Assembly (NCBI GenBank): GCA_937901145.1
Contig: CALCHE010000208.1
Location: 1 to 10,089 of the forward strand
DNA: 10,089 nt
Source: an uncultured Clostridia bacterium
Lineage (GTDB): Bacteria; Bacillota; Clostridia; Oscillospirales; Acutalibacteraceae
Direction of reading: 5' to 3'
Every line of letters starts with the position of its first letter. Positions within the stretch are counted from its first letter, which is position 1. This document shows, piece by piece, positions 1 through 5,617 of the stretch. Under the pieces are notes generated by a model. The model did no database searches and was not told the DNA's origin. It saw only the letters and a program-made list of their open reading frames with translations. Made by a program: the position numbers and the translations under genes.

Positions 1-34
1 CAGGGGAGGTGTCACGAAGTGACGGAGGGGTTTC

Positions 35-56
35 GTAGGGGCGACCATCGGTCGCC
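35..56. repeat. GTAGGG palindrome, copy 1
   Basis: GTAG followed by a perfect 7-bp hairpin, GGCGACC (40-46), loop ATC, GGTCGCC (50-56). It belongs to a family of five in this window that share the GTAGGG lead but have different stem sequences. Confidence 0.7.
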
Positions 57-64
57 TTCTGCAT

Positions 65-111
65 AAAGATTTTTCGCTCCGCTCAAAATGACAGGGTGGG
101 TTTGTGTAGGG
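65..111 (+). repeat. Composite flank repeat, block 1, left copy
   Basis: This 47-nt block matches 9656-9702 at 41 of 47 positions without gaps. It contains the invariant core AAAATGACAG (85-94) and ends in TGTAGGG, which leads into a GTAGGG palindrome in both copies. It lies in the same orientation as the copy beyond the operon. Confidence 0.75.
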
Positions 112-131
112 GACGGCGTCCTCGACGTCCC
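106..131. repeat. GTAGGG palindrome, copy 2
   Basis: GTAGGGGACG lead with stem GGGACG (110-115) and CGTCCC (126-131) around a 10-nt loop. A competing inner hairpin, GGAC-GGC-GTCC, is also possible. It is directly attached to the composite block at 65-111. Confidence 0.6.
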
Positions 132-159
132 TTAGGATAAATAACGCCCTTTTGAAATG

Positions 160-181
160 GTAGGGGCGGATATTATCCGCC
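160..181. repeat. GTAGGG palindrome, copy 3
   Basis: GTAGG followed by a perfect 7-bp stem, GGCGGAT (165-171), loop ATT, ATCCGCC (175-181). Same architecture as copy 1 but a different stem sequence. Confidence 0.7.
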
Positions 182-235
182 AGCTTTCACCGAACACATA
201 TAACTATACACCGTGCGACTTTTGGATGTCCTTCA

Positions 236-275
236 TGCTTCGCAGAGGCACTTTTGTCGCTACAAAAGTACCCAA
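236..275 (+). repeat. Composite flank repeat, block 2, left copy
   Basis: TGCTTCGCAGAG (236-247) is identical to 9767-9778. In both places it is followed at once by a CTTTTG...CAAAAG hairpin. Here the hairpin is a perfect 8-bp stem with loop CGCT (250-269). The loop differs between the copies while the stem is kept. Confidence 0.7.
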
Positions 276-334
276 AAAAGCTTCTTTGGATGCTGAGAAT
301 ATACGACTCGTCGGATGCGAAAGAACAAATATTT

Positions 335-385
335 CGGAATGAGGTTTAATGAATTGATTTACATTTTTTCCTTAGTCTACCGTAG
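335..385 (+). repeat. Composite flank repeat, block 3, left copy
   Basis: CGGAATGAGGTTTAATGAAT and the bases that follow resemble CGGAATAAGGTCTGATGAAC at 9847 onward, with four substitutions and one indel over about 28 nt. Both continue to a second match, CTTAGTCTACCGT here and CTCAGTCTGCCGT near 9882. The block order equals that of the right flank. Confidence 0.6.
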
Positions 386-638
386 TGCTTTCTTTTATGC
401 ACTGCACTACCGAAAATTAGATTTCGCACCGTAGGAAAGCCACTTTGCCTCCATCTTCCGTAGGGTTTTTCCGTAGTTCCTATTTATTCCCGCACCAAGA
501 TGCGTACAAAGCTTTTACGAACTGCCATACTGTAAAGAAAACAAAAAACGTGGGGAAAAACGTGATGTATAAATAAACTCCGTGCTTTCGGTTTAATGGG
601 GTTACTACTAAAATATGTACGTTGCGGTTTAATTTTCC

Positions 639-662
639 GTAGGGACATGGCGTGCCGTGTCC
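639..662. repeat. GTAGGG palindrome, copy 4
   Basis: GTAG followed by GGACATGGC (643-651) and GCCGTGTCC (654-662). This forms a stem of up to nine pairs including one T-G wobble, with very little loop unless the innermost pairs open. Confidence 0.6.
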
Positions 663-713
663 GTCAAATTATCACAAACCTCACGGAACATCTTACTGTG
701 TTTTCCCGAAACA

Positions 714-742
714 TAAAAATCACCCACCGTAAAGGTGAGTGA
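714..742 (-). terminator. Rho-independent terminator of the araC-family gene
   Basis: Read on the minus strand, TCACTCACC (742-734), loop TTTAC, GGTGGGTGA (728-720) forms a 9-bp stem with one G-U wobble, followed directly by TTTTTAT. It lies about 60 nt beyond the regulator's stop codon. On the plus strand no T-run follows the stem, so it is likely one-directional. Confidence 0.85.
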
Positions 743-801
743 CCGATATCTATAGGTTTCATAAAAAAGGGCAGGAAGGACATTGTCGGTTTACATCATC
801 C

Positions 802-1662
802 TCACACATTCTTCACTGCCTTTTCCTGATATTCCTTCGGTGTAACACCGAATTCAGAAACGAAGGCACGGTAAAAGCCTGCATAGTCGTTGAATCCGCA
901 GTTCTGTGCTGTGGTGGTGGGTCTTATCCCACTGGAAAGCATCTGCTTGGCGTGGATGAGTCTTTTCAGAGTAATGTAACGGTGAAGGCTCGTTCCGACC
1001 ACACTGTTAAAAATATGGGACAGATAATATTTGCTGACGAAAAATCTTTCTGCCACAGATGTCAGGGAAAGCTTTTCGCAGTAATGCTCATTGATGTATT
1101 CCACCACCTCGGAAACGAGAGGGGAGTCAGCCTTGCTGCTTTGTTCGCTGTCCTTTCGGGAAAAGCTGATGCGGTTAAGCTCTAAAAGGAGTCTTGTCAG
1201 AGATGCCCTACAGGCAAGGTCGCTTCCGTAGTTTTCACAGGCCGACTCCTCCAGCAGCTCAGTGAGTCTTCCACCGAGATAGTCCTGCTGTTTTCTGCTG
1301 AGTCTGAGAAGGTTTGAGTGGTTAGGATTGGTGTTATCGAAGCATCGTGTGAGGCTGGTTTCATTGGAGCACAGTGAGGCAAGATAGTTTTTATCCACCC
1401 ACAGAACGATTCTTTCGTAGTCGCTCTGGTCAGGTCCTATTCTCGGCTGATGAAGCTCGAGGGGATTAATGAGAAGGATGTCTCCCTTTTTCAGATGGTA
1501 GCTTTTGCCCTCCACATTGTATTCCACATTACCGCTGATGAAATAGTAAACCTCGTAAAAGTCGTGCTGATGAACAGGCACACCTTCGAATCTGGCATCC
1601 TTGTAGTGAAATATTTCAAACTCGCCTTTGGACATATTCTGTCTTGGGTCAAATTTCTGCAT
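802..1662 (-). CDS. AraC-family transcriptional regulator of the hexuronate operon
   Basis: A 286-residue cytoplasmic DNA-binding regulator, full length for the family. The N-terminal half looks like a cupin-type AraC ligand-binding domain (about residues 15-100), with HQHDFYEVYYF at 31-41 supplying the usual His-x-His. The C-terminal third (about 183-283) carries two helix-turn-helix motifs. The second matches the family signature around CGFNDYAGFYRAF (255-267), with TPKEYQ after it. The ATG at 1662 is preceded by AAAGGA at 1676-1671, 8 nt away. It is transcribed divergently from uxaC and is probably the operon's activator in response to a hexuronate or pathway intermediate. The ligand cannot be read from sequence. 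It is unlike the GntR- and LacI-type regulators (ExuR, UxuR, KdgR) that control these genes elsewhere. Confidence 0.93.
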   Translation of the reverse strand: MQKFDPRQNMSKGEFEIFHYKDARFEGVPVHQHDFYEVYYFISGNVEYNVEGKSYHLKKGDILLINPLELHQPRIGPDQSDYERIVLWVDKNYLASLCSNETSLTRCFDNTNPNHSNLLRLSRKQQDYLGGRLTELLEESACENYGSDLACRASLTRLLLELNRISFSRKDSEQSSKADSPLVSEVVEYINEHYCEKLSLTSVAERFFVSKYYLSHIFNSVVGTSLHRYITLKRLIHAKQMLSSGIRPTTTAQNCGFNDYAGFYRAFVSEFGVTPKEYQEKAVKNV

Positions 1663-1703
1663 AAGAACTTTCCTTTCAGAGGACTTAGTTAATTATGTAA
1701 TAG

Positions 1704-1733
1704 ATTATAACAGCAATATAAACAATCAGTCAA
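1704..1733 (-). promoter_or_regulatory. Promoter of the araC-family gene
   Basis: On the minus strand, -35 TTGACT (1733-1728) and -10 TATAAT (1709-1704) are separated by 18 bp. That is 5/6 and 6/6 matches to the sigma-A consensus. Transcription would begin near 1697, giving a leader of about 35 nt. The first copy of the 21-bp-spaced repeat (1712-1726) lies within its spacer, so autorepression is plausible. Confidence 0.8.
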
Positions 1734-1747
1734 GCAATTTCAACTAT
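1712..1747. promoter_or_regulatory. Candidate AraC-type operator: two direct repeats 21 bp apart
   Basis: AGCAATATAAACAAT (1712-1726) and AGCAATTTCAACTAT (1733-1747) agree at 12 of 15 positions, and their starts are exactly 21 bp apart, two helical turns. AraC-family proteins commonly bind direct half-sites at this spacing, as at the AraC I1/I2 sites. Copy 2 ends 5 bp before the uxaC -35 box, a class-II activator position. Copy 1 sits between the -35 and -10 of the regulator's promoter. The repeat is seen; binding is inferred. Confidence 0.65.
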
Positions 1748-1752
1748 TTTTA

Positions 1753-1780
1753 TTGTTAAAAAAATATGATACACTATAAT
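1753..1780 (+). promoter_or_regulatory. Promoter of the hexuronate operon
   Basis: The -35 is TTGTTA (1753-1758), the spacer 16 bp, and the -10 a perfect TATAAT (1775-1780). The start site would be near 1787, leaving a leader of about 23 nt, room for a ribosome binding site but no riboswitch. The weak -35 and slightly short spacer fit a promoter that needs an activator. Confidence 0.75.
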
Positions 1781-1809
1781 CGACTAATAATATGGAAAGG
1801 TGTGTGGAT

Positions 1810-3222
1810 ATGACAGCTTTTATGACAGAAGATTTTCTTCTTACCACAGACACAGCTAAAGAGCTTTACCGCTCTTATGCCGAAAAAATGCCCATTATCG
1901 ACTATCACTGCCATGTAAGTCCCAAGGAGATTTATGAGGACAAGCACTTCGCAAACATCACCGAGGTATGGCTCGGCGGCGACCATTACAAATGGAGAAT
2001 AATGCGCTCAAACGGAGTTTCCGAGGACTACATCACAGGCAATAAGTCCCCCCGTGAAAAGTTTCAGAAATTCGCTGAGGCTCTTCCGAAGGTTATCGGT
2101 AATCCGATGTACCACTGGTGTCATCTGGAGCTGAAAAGATATTTCGGCTATGACGGTGTGCTTAACGGTGACACAGCCGAAGAGGTGTGGAACAAGGCCA
2201 ACGAAATTTTATCCCGTGATGATATGGGTGCACGCGGTATCATCGAAAAAAGCGGTGTAGCCTTTATCGGTACCACTGACGACCCTATTGATACACTCGA
2301 ATATCACGAAGCAATCCGTAAGGAGGGTAAGCTCAGTGCAGTGGTAGCTCCTTCCTTCCGTCCCGATAAGGCACTCAATCTCAATAATGACGGCTTTACT
2401 GACTATATTGCTTCTCTTTCTGCTGTTTCAGGTGTGGAGATTAATTCCGTGGCTTCTCTTAAGGAAGCACTTTATAAGAGAATAATTTACTTTAACGAGA
2501 GAGGCTGTAAGGCAAGTGACCACGGTCTTAACTATGTTCCCTTCGCTGAAATGAGCGTGGAGGATATGGACAAAGCTCTTACTAAGGCTCTCAGCGGTGA
2601 GAAGGTAAGCGAAAAAGAGCTTCAGGCTGTACAGACAGAGCTTCTCTGCTTCTGTGCAGAAACCTATAAGAAACTCGGCTGGGTTATGCAGCTTCATTAT
2701 AACTGCCTTCGTAACCCGAACAGTAAAATGTTCAGCAGACTCGGTCCCGACACAGGCTTCGATGTTATCGGCCCCTGTGACTGCAGTAAGGAATTAGCGA
2801 AACTTCTCGATAAAATGTACTCTGCTGATGCTCTTCCTCGTACTGTTCTTTACTCTTTAGACAGCACGGATAATTCCTTTATCGACACTCTTCTCGGTGC
2901 TTTCCAGCAGGAGGGCTACCCCGGTACACTTCAGCACGGCATCGCCTGGTGGTTCAATGACACCAAAAAGGGTATGAGAGAGCAGATGGAATCTCTGGCT
3001 TCGTTAGGTGTTTTAGGAAACTTCATCGGTATGCTTACCGACTCACGAAGCTTCCTCAGTTATACAAGACACGAATATTTCCGTAGAATACTCTGCGGTC
3101 TTTTCGGTGAATGGGTCGAAAGGGGAGAGTATCCCGCTGACATTCCCGCTCTCGGTAAGATGGTAGAGGATATTTCCTACGGTAATGCTAAAAGATTTTT
3201 CACTTTGGAGGAAATAATATGA
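1810..3222 (+). CDS. uxaC: Glucuronate isomerase
   Basis: Converts D-glucuronate to D-fructuronate (the family also converts galacturonate to tagaturonate), the first cytoplasmic step of the Ashwell pathway. From the ATG at 1810 the product is 470 residues, the length of E. coli UxaC. An in-frame ATG at 1792 exists, but AAAGGTG at 1796-1802 sits about 7 nt before 1810, so I prefer the inner start. The metal-site motif of this amidohydrolase-superfamily enzyme is visible as DYHCHVSP (31-38; His33 and His35). The C-terminal part has the highly conserved GMLTDSRSFLSY and HEYFRRILC stretch. It is the first gene after the promoter. Its TGA overlaps the uxuA ATG in an ATGA junction, pointing to translational coupling. 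Confidence 0.96.
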   Translation: MTAFMTEDFLLTTDTAKELYRSYAEKMPIIDYHCHVSPKEIYEDKHFANITEVWLGGDHYKWRIMRSNGVSEDYITGNKSPREKFQKFAEALPKVIGNPMYHWCHLELKRYFGYDGVLNGDTAEEVWNKANEILSRDDMGARGIIEKSGVAFIGTTDDPIDTLEYHEAIRKEGKLSAVVAPSFRPDKALNLNNDGFTDYIASLSAVSGVEINSVASLKEALYKRIIYFNERGCKASDHGLNYVPFAEMSVEDMDKALTKALSGEKVSEKELQAVQTELLCFCAETYKKLGWVMQLHYNCLRNPNSKMFSRLGPDTGFDVIGPCDCSKELAKLLDKMYSADALPRTVLYSLDSTDNSFIDTLLGAFQQEGYPGTLQHGIAWWFNDTKKGMREQMESLASLGVLGNFIGMLTDSRSFLSYTRHEYFRRILCGLFGEWVERGEYPADIPALGKMVEDISYGNAKRFFTLEEII

Positions 3223-4298
3223 AAATGACATTCAGATGGTACGGTGAGGGTAATGACCGTATCAGCTTATCTGATATCAAGCAGATTCCCGGTGTTGACG
3301 GTATCGTTTGGGCTCTTCATCATAAGATGCCCGGTGAAATCTGGGAGGAGGATGAAATCGCTGAGGTAAAGCGTCAGCTTGACGAATACGGCTTCAATAT
3401 GGATGTTGTCGAGTCGGTTAATGTTCACGATGACATAAAAATCGGTCTTCCTACCCGTGACGGATACATCGAAAATTACAAAACAACCATCCGTAACCTT
3501 TCTAAGTTCGGCGTAAAGGTTATCTGTTATAACTTTATGCCTGTATTTGACTGGACCAGAAGTAATCTTTTCCATCCCGTAGGTGACGGCTCAACTGCCC
3601 TCTACTATGAAAAGAATATGATTCAGGATGATTACAATGCTATGGCAAAGTATATTCTCGATTTCACAGAGAAATACAATATGTCATTCCCCGGCTGGGA
3701 ACCTGAGCGCATGGCAAAGCTCGATGAGCTTTTCAAGGCTTATAAGGATGTTGACCACGAAAAATTATGGGCAAACCTCAAATATTTCCTTGAAGCGATT
3801 ATGCCTACCTGCCGTGAGTGCGACATAAAAATGGCTATTCATATGGATGATCCCCCATGGGACATCTTCGGCCTTCCCAGACTTCTGGTAAACGAAGAAA
3901 ATATCGACCGTTTCCTTAAAATGGTTGACGACGAATATAACTGTCTTACACTCTGCTCGGGAAGCCTTAATGCTAACCCCGAAAACAACGTGGCAGAAAT
4001 TGTCCGTAAGCATTGCGACAGAATTGCTTTTGCTCACATCAGAAATGTCAAGCATTTCGAAAACGGAGATTTCTCAGAGGCAAGCCATCGCGACTGTGAC
4101 GGTGATACAGGTATTCTCGAAATCCTCAAAGCATATCACGACGGTGGATTTGACGGCTATATCCGTCCCGACCACGGCAGACATCTCTGGGGTGAGGGTC
4201 CCGGTACAGTACGTCCCGGCTACGGACTTTATGACCGTGCATTAGGCATAATGTATATGCTCGGTGTGTGGGATAGCCTCGATAAATTTGATAAATAA
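3219..4298 (+). CDS. uxuA: D-mannonate dehydratase
   Basis: Dehydrates D-mannonate to 2-keto-3-deoxy-D-gluconate. It is a TIM-barrel, divalent-metal enzyme of 359 residues, the usual length of the Firmicutes form. Visible family motifs are KQIPGVDGIVWALH (21-34), NFMPVFDWTRSNL (105-117), MAIHMDDPPWDIFGLPR (205-221), CSGSLNANPEN (246-256), FAHIRNVKH (271-279) and RPDHGRHLWGE (316-326). By family comparison His208, Cys246, His273 and Asp318 are the metal ligands. The ATG at 3219 overlaps the uxaC stop by 4 nt and has GGAGG at 3207-3211, 7 nt upstream. A second ATG two codons on (3225) is less well spaced. Pathway order puts it after UxuB although it is encoded before it. Confidence 0.96.
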   Translation: MKMTFRWYGEGNDRISLSDIKQIPGVDGIVWALHHKMPGEIWEEDEIAEVKRQLDEYGFNMDVVESVNVHDDIKIGLPTRDGYIENYKTTIRNLSKFGVKVICYNFMPVFDWTRSNLFHPVGDGSTALYYEKNMIQDDYNAMAKYILDFTEKYNMSFPGWEPERMAKLDELFKAYKDVDHEKLWANLKYFLEAIMPTCRECDIKMAIHMDDPPWDIFGLPRLLVNEENIDRFLKMVDDEYNCLTLCSGSLNANPENNVAEIVRKHCDRIAFAHIRNVKHFENGDFSEASHRDCDGDTGILEILKAYHDGGFDGYIRPDHGRHLWGEGPGTVRPGYGLYDRALGIMYMLGVWDSLDKFDK

Positions 4299-4336
4299 TA
4301 AAAAATATCACATAATTTATAACAGGAGAAAAAATT

Positions 4337-5188
4337 ATGCTTAAAAATGTTCTTAATACCGACCTTACAGGTAAGGTTGCCGTAGTAACAGGTGCAGGCG
4401 GAGTTCTTTGCTCCTCCTTTGCCAAAACCTTAGCAAGAGCAGGCGCTAAGGTAGCTCTTCTCGACATCAATGAGGAAGCAGCTAAGACTTATGCCGATGA
4501 AATCGTAGCTGAAGGCGGCATAGCCAAGGCTTACAAATGTAACGTTCTCGAAAAGGAAAACTGCTATGCAGTAGCCGATGCAGTAAAGGCAGATCTCGGT
4601 GACTGCGATATTCTTCTTAACGGTGCAGGCGGTAATAACCCCAGAGCTACCACAGATAAGGAGTACTATTTCGAGGGTGACATCGACGCTGAATGTAAAA
4701 GCTTTTTCGACCTTGAAGGTGACGGCGTAAGCTTCGTATTTAATCTTAACATCCTCGGTACACTTATTCCCACACAGGCTTTTGCACGTCAGATGGTAGG
4801 CAGAGAAGGCTGTAACATCATAAACATCTCTTCTATGAATGCCTTCACCCCTCTGACTAAAATACCTGCTTATTCAGGTGCTAAGGCAGCCGTTTCCAAC
4901 TTCACAAAATGGCTCGCAGTTCACTTCTCAAAGGAAGGCATCCGTGTAAACGCCATCGCTCCCGGCTTCTTCTCCACTAAGCAGAATGCCGCACTTCTGT
5001 GGAATCCCGACGGTTCACCTACTCCCAGAACAGACAAGATTCTCTCTGCTACTCCTATGGGACGCTTCGGTGAATCGGCTGAGCTCGACGGTGCACTTCT
5101 CTTCCTCATCAATAACGATGCCGCAGGCTTTATCACAGGTGTAGTTCTTCCCGTAGACGGCGGTTTCTCATCATATTCGGGAGTTTAA
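4337..5188 (+). CDS. uxuB: D-mannonate oxidoreductase (fructuronate reductase), SDR type
   Basis: Reduces D-fructuronate to D-mannonate with NAD(P)H. At 283 residues it belongs to the short-chain dehydrogenase superfamily, like B. subtilis UxuB/YjmF, and is unrelated to the long-chain E. coli UxuB. Its Rossmann start is VAVVTGAGGVLC (14-25). NGAG follows at 95-98. The catalytic set is Asn138, Ser166 (NISSM), Tyr179 and Lys183 (YSGAK). Asp43 after the second strand favours NAD over NADP. The nucleotide loop ends in V-L-C rather than the usual G-I-G, which I believe is shared by this subfamily. AGGAG at 4324-4328 lies 8 nt before the ATG, and the gap to uxuA is 38 nt. Substrate assignment depends mainly on the neighbours. 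Confidence 0.9.
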   Translation: MLKNVLNTDLTGKVAVVTGAGGVLCSSFAKTLARAGAKVALLDINEEAAKTYADEIVAEGGIAKAYKCNVLEKENCYAVADAVKADLGDCDILLNGAGGNNPRATTDKEYYFEGDIDAECKSFFDLEGDGVSFVFNLNILGTLIPTQAFARQMVGREGCNIINISSMNAFTPLTKIPAYSGAKAAVSNFTKWLAVHFSKEGIRVNAIAPGFFSTKQNAALLWNPDGSPTPRTDKILSATPMGRFGESAELDGALLFLINNDAAGFITGVVLPVDGGFSSYSGV

Positions 5189-5210
5189 TAACCCGGTGCC
5201 CCTCGTTGAA

Positions 5211-5238
5211 TGCAGAACGCAGAGTGCAGAATGCAGAA
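5211..5238 (+). repeat. Left heptamer array of element 1 (4 x 7 nt)
   Basis: Four uninterrupted heptamers: TGCAGAA, CGCAGAG, TGCAGAA, TGCAGAA, followed by TTAA. Confidence 0.85.
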
Positions 5239-5242
5239 TTAA

Positions 5243-5338
5243 GGGTCAGAACCCCTCCGTCAGCCTATCGGCTGCCACCTTTCCCTCCGGGAACGGGCAC
5301 CCTTTTGTCACTTCGTGACATTTCCCCTAACAGGGGAA
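5243..5338. repeat. Chain of five hairpins inside element 1
   Basis: Successive short palindromes are GGGT-CAGA-ACCC (5243-5254), CAGCC-TATC-GGCTG (5261-5274), TTCCC-TCC-GGGAA (5281-5293), GTCAC-TTC-GTGAC (5307-5319) and TTCCCCT-AAC-AGGGGAA (5322-5338). The ACCCCTCCGTCA start and the GTCAC hairpin with its CCCCT tail resemble the inverted sequence at the left edge of the window (about 1-31), which is a shorter member of the same dispersed repeat. Confidence 0.7.
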
Positions 5339-5545
5339 TTACCTTTCAGTGGAGGCTCTGCGATGTGGCACCTGTCAGTGCTATTATATGTGTTCCGATT
5401 TTATCAGTGTAAGGTTATATTAAAAATAAACCTTCTCACCGCCCGGACAAAAAGATTATTATAATTTACGCTTTACTTTTTACCGCACGCTTTTCTGTGC
5501 GGATAACAACTTAATTTATTCACTGCGGTAAATCCGCGACCATAA

Positions 5546-5573
5546 TTATGCATTTTGCATTCAGCATTCTGCA
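5546..5573 (-). repeat. Right heptamer array of element 1 (4 x 7 nt, inverted)
   Basis: On the plus strand TTATGCA, TTTTGCA, TTCAGCA, TTCTGCA. On the minus strand these read TGCAGAA, TGCTGAA, TGCAAAA, TGCATAA, inverted relative to the array at 5211-5238. Confidence 0.85.
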
Positions 5574-5576
5574 TTT

Positions 5577-5605
5577 AATTGTGGCAACGCAACAATTAAC
5601 AATTG
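5577..5605 (+). promoter_or_regulatory. Two mutually exclusive hairpins before the kdgA ribosome binding site
   Basis: AATTGTGGC (5577-5585) can pair with GCAACAATT (5589-5597), with one mismatch and loop AAC. CAATT (5593-5597) can instead pair with AATTG (5601-5605), whose last base is the first base of the GGAGG ribosome binding site (5605-5609). The two share CAATT and cannot coexist. Any effect on kdgA translation is conjecture; the stems are AT-rich and weak. Confidence 0.3.
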
Positions 5606-5617
5606 GAGGCAAAATTT

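Larger units (their letters stand above)
1..713. other. Gene-free repeat-rich left flank
   Basis: I see no credible gene here. The stretch holds a GTCAC-GAA-GTGAC hairpin at 11-23 inside a GGGGAGG...GGAGGGG context, four palindromes beginning GTAGGG (35-56, 106-131, 160-181, 639-662), an ACTTTTGT-CGCT-ACAAAAGT hairpin at 250-269, and an inverted repeat GTAGTGC (382-388)/GCACTAC (404-410). The hexamer CCGTAG recurs at 380, 429, 458, 471 and 637. A 61-codon open frame at 157-342 runs through these repeats and has no visible ribosome binding site or recognisable domain, so I do not call it. Several blocks recur in the same orientation after 9645. Confidence 0.75.
5211..5573. mobile_element. Heptamer-bounded element 1 (non-coding)
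   Basis: A 363-bp segment bounded by four tandem heptamers on the left and four inverted ones on the right. Lined up in stem register, the two arrays agree at 23 of 28 positions. It begins 22 nt after the uxuB stop and ends 31 nt before the kdgA ribosome binding site, so it nearly fills the gap. The same plan recurs at 6592-7082. I see no target-site duplication. Calling it mobile is inference from the matching architecture of the two copies. Confidence 0.5.
5189..5617. other. 429-bp gap in the operon holding heptamer element 1
   Basis: No gene is supported. A 68-codon open frame at 5206-5412 runs through the repeat array and hairpins and has no recognisable product. The gap contains the element at 5211-5573, a hairpin chain (5243-5338), CCGCAC (5483-5488)/GTGCGG (5497-5502), GCGG-TAAAT-CCGC (5525-5537), and two overlapping hairpins before kdgA. 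A TATAAT at 5460-5465 has no acceptable -35 at the right spacing, so I do not call a promoter. I see no T-tract terminator on the plus strand, so readthrough into kdgA is likely. Confidence 0.7.

Noticed and set aside
157..342. 61-codon open frame in the left flank
   Set aside because: It begins inside a GTAGGG palindrome and crosses the ACTTTTGT hairpin repeat. No ribosome binding site and no recognisable domain; the frame is best explained by repeat sequence.
739..1185. 148-codon open frame antisense to the regulator
   Set aside because: Lies largely opposite the well-supported AraC-family gene and has no family features or start signal.
1663..1809. Catabolite-repression (cre) site in the divergent control region
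   Set aside because: I found no sequence near the WTGNAANCGNWNNCAW consensus on either strand.
4126..4470. 114-codon minus-strand frame across the uxuA-uxuB junction
   Set aside because: Overlaps two strongly supported genes on the other strand and has no recognisable features.
5206..5412. 68-codon open frame after uxuB
   Set aside because: Built of the heptamer array and hairpin chain; low-complexity product, no ribosome binding site.
5437..5465. Internal promoter before kdgA based on TATAAT at 5460-5465
   Set aside because: No -35-like hexamer lies 16-18 bp upstream; the -10 match alone is expected by chance in AT-rich sequence.
5211..5573. Heptamer arrays as a possible CRISPR
   Set aside because: The units are 7 nt and directly adjacent without spacers, and no cas genes are present.
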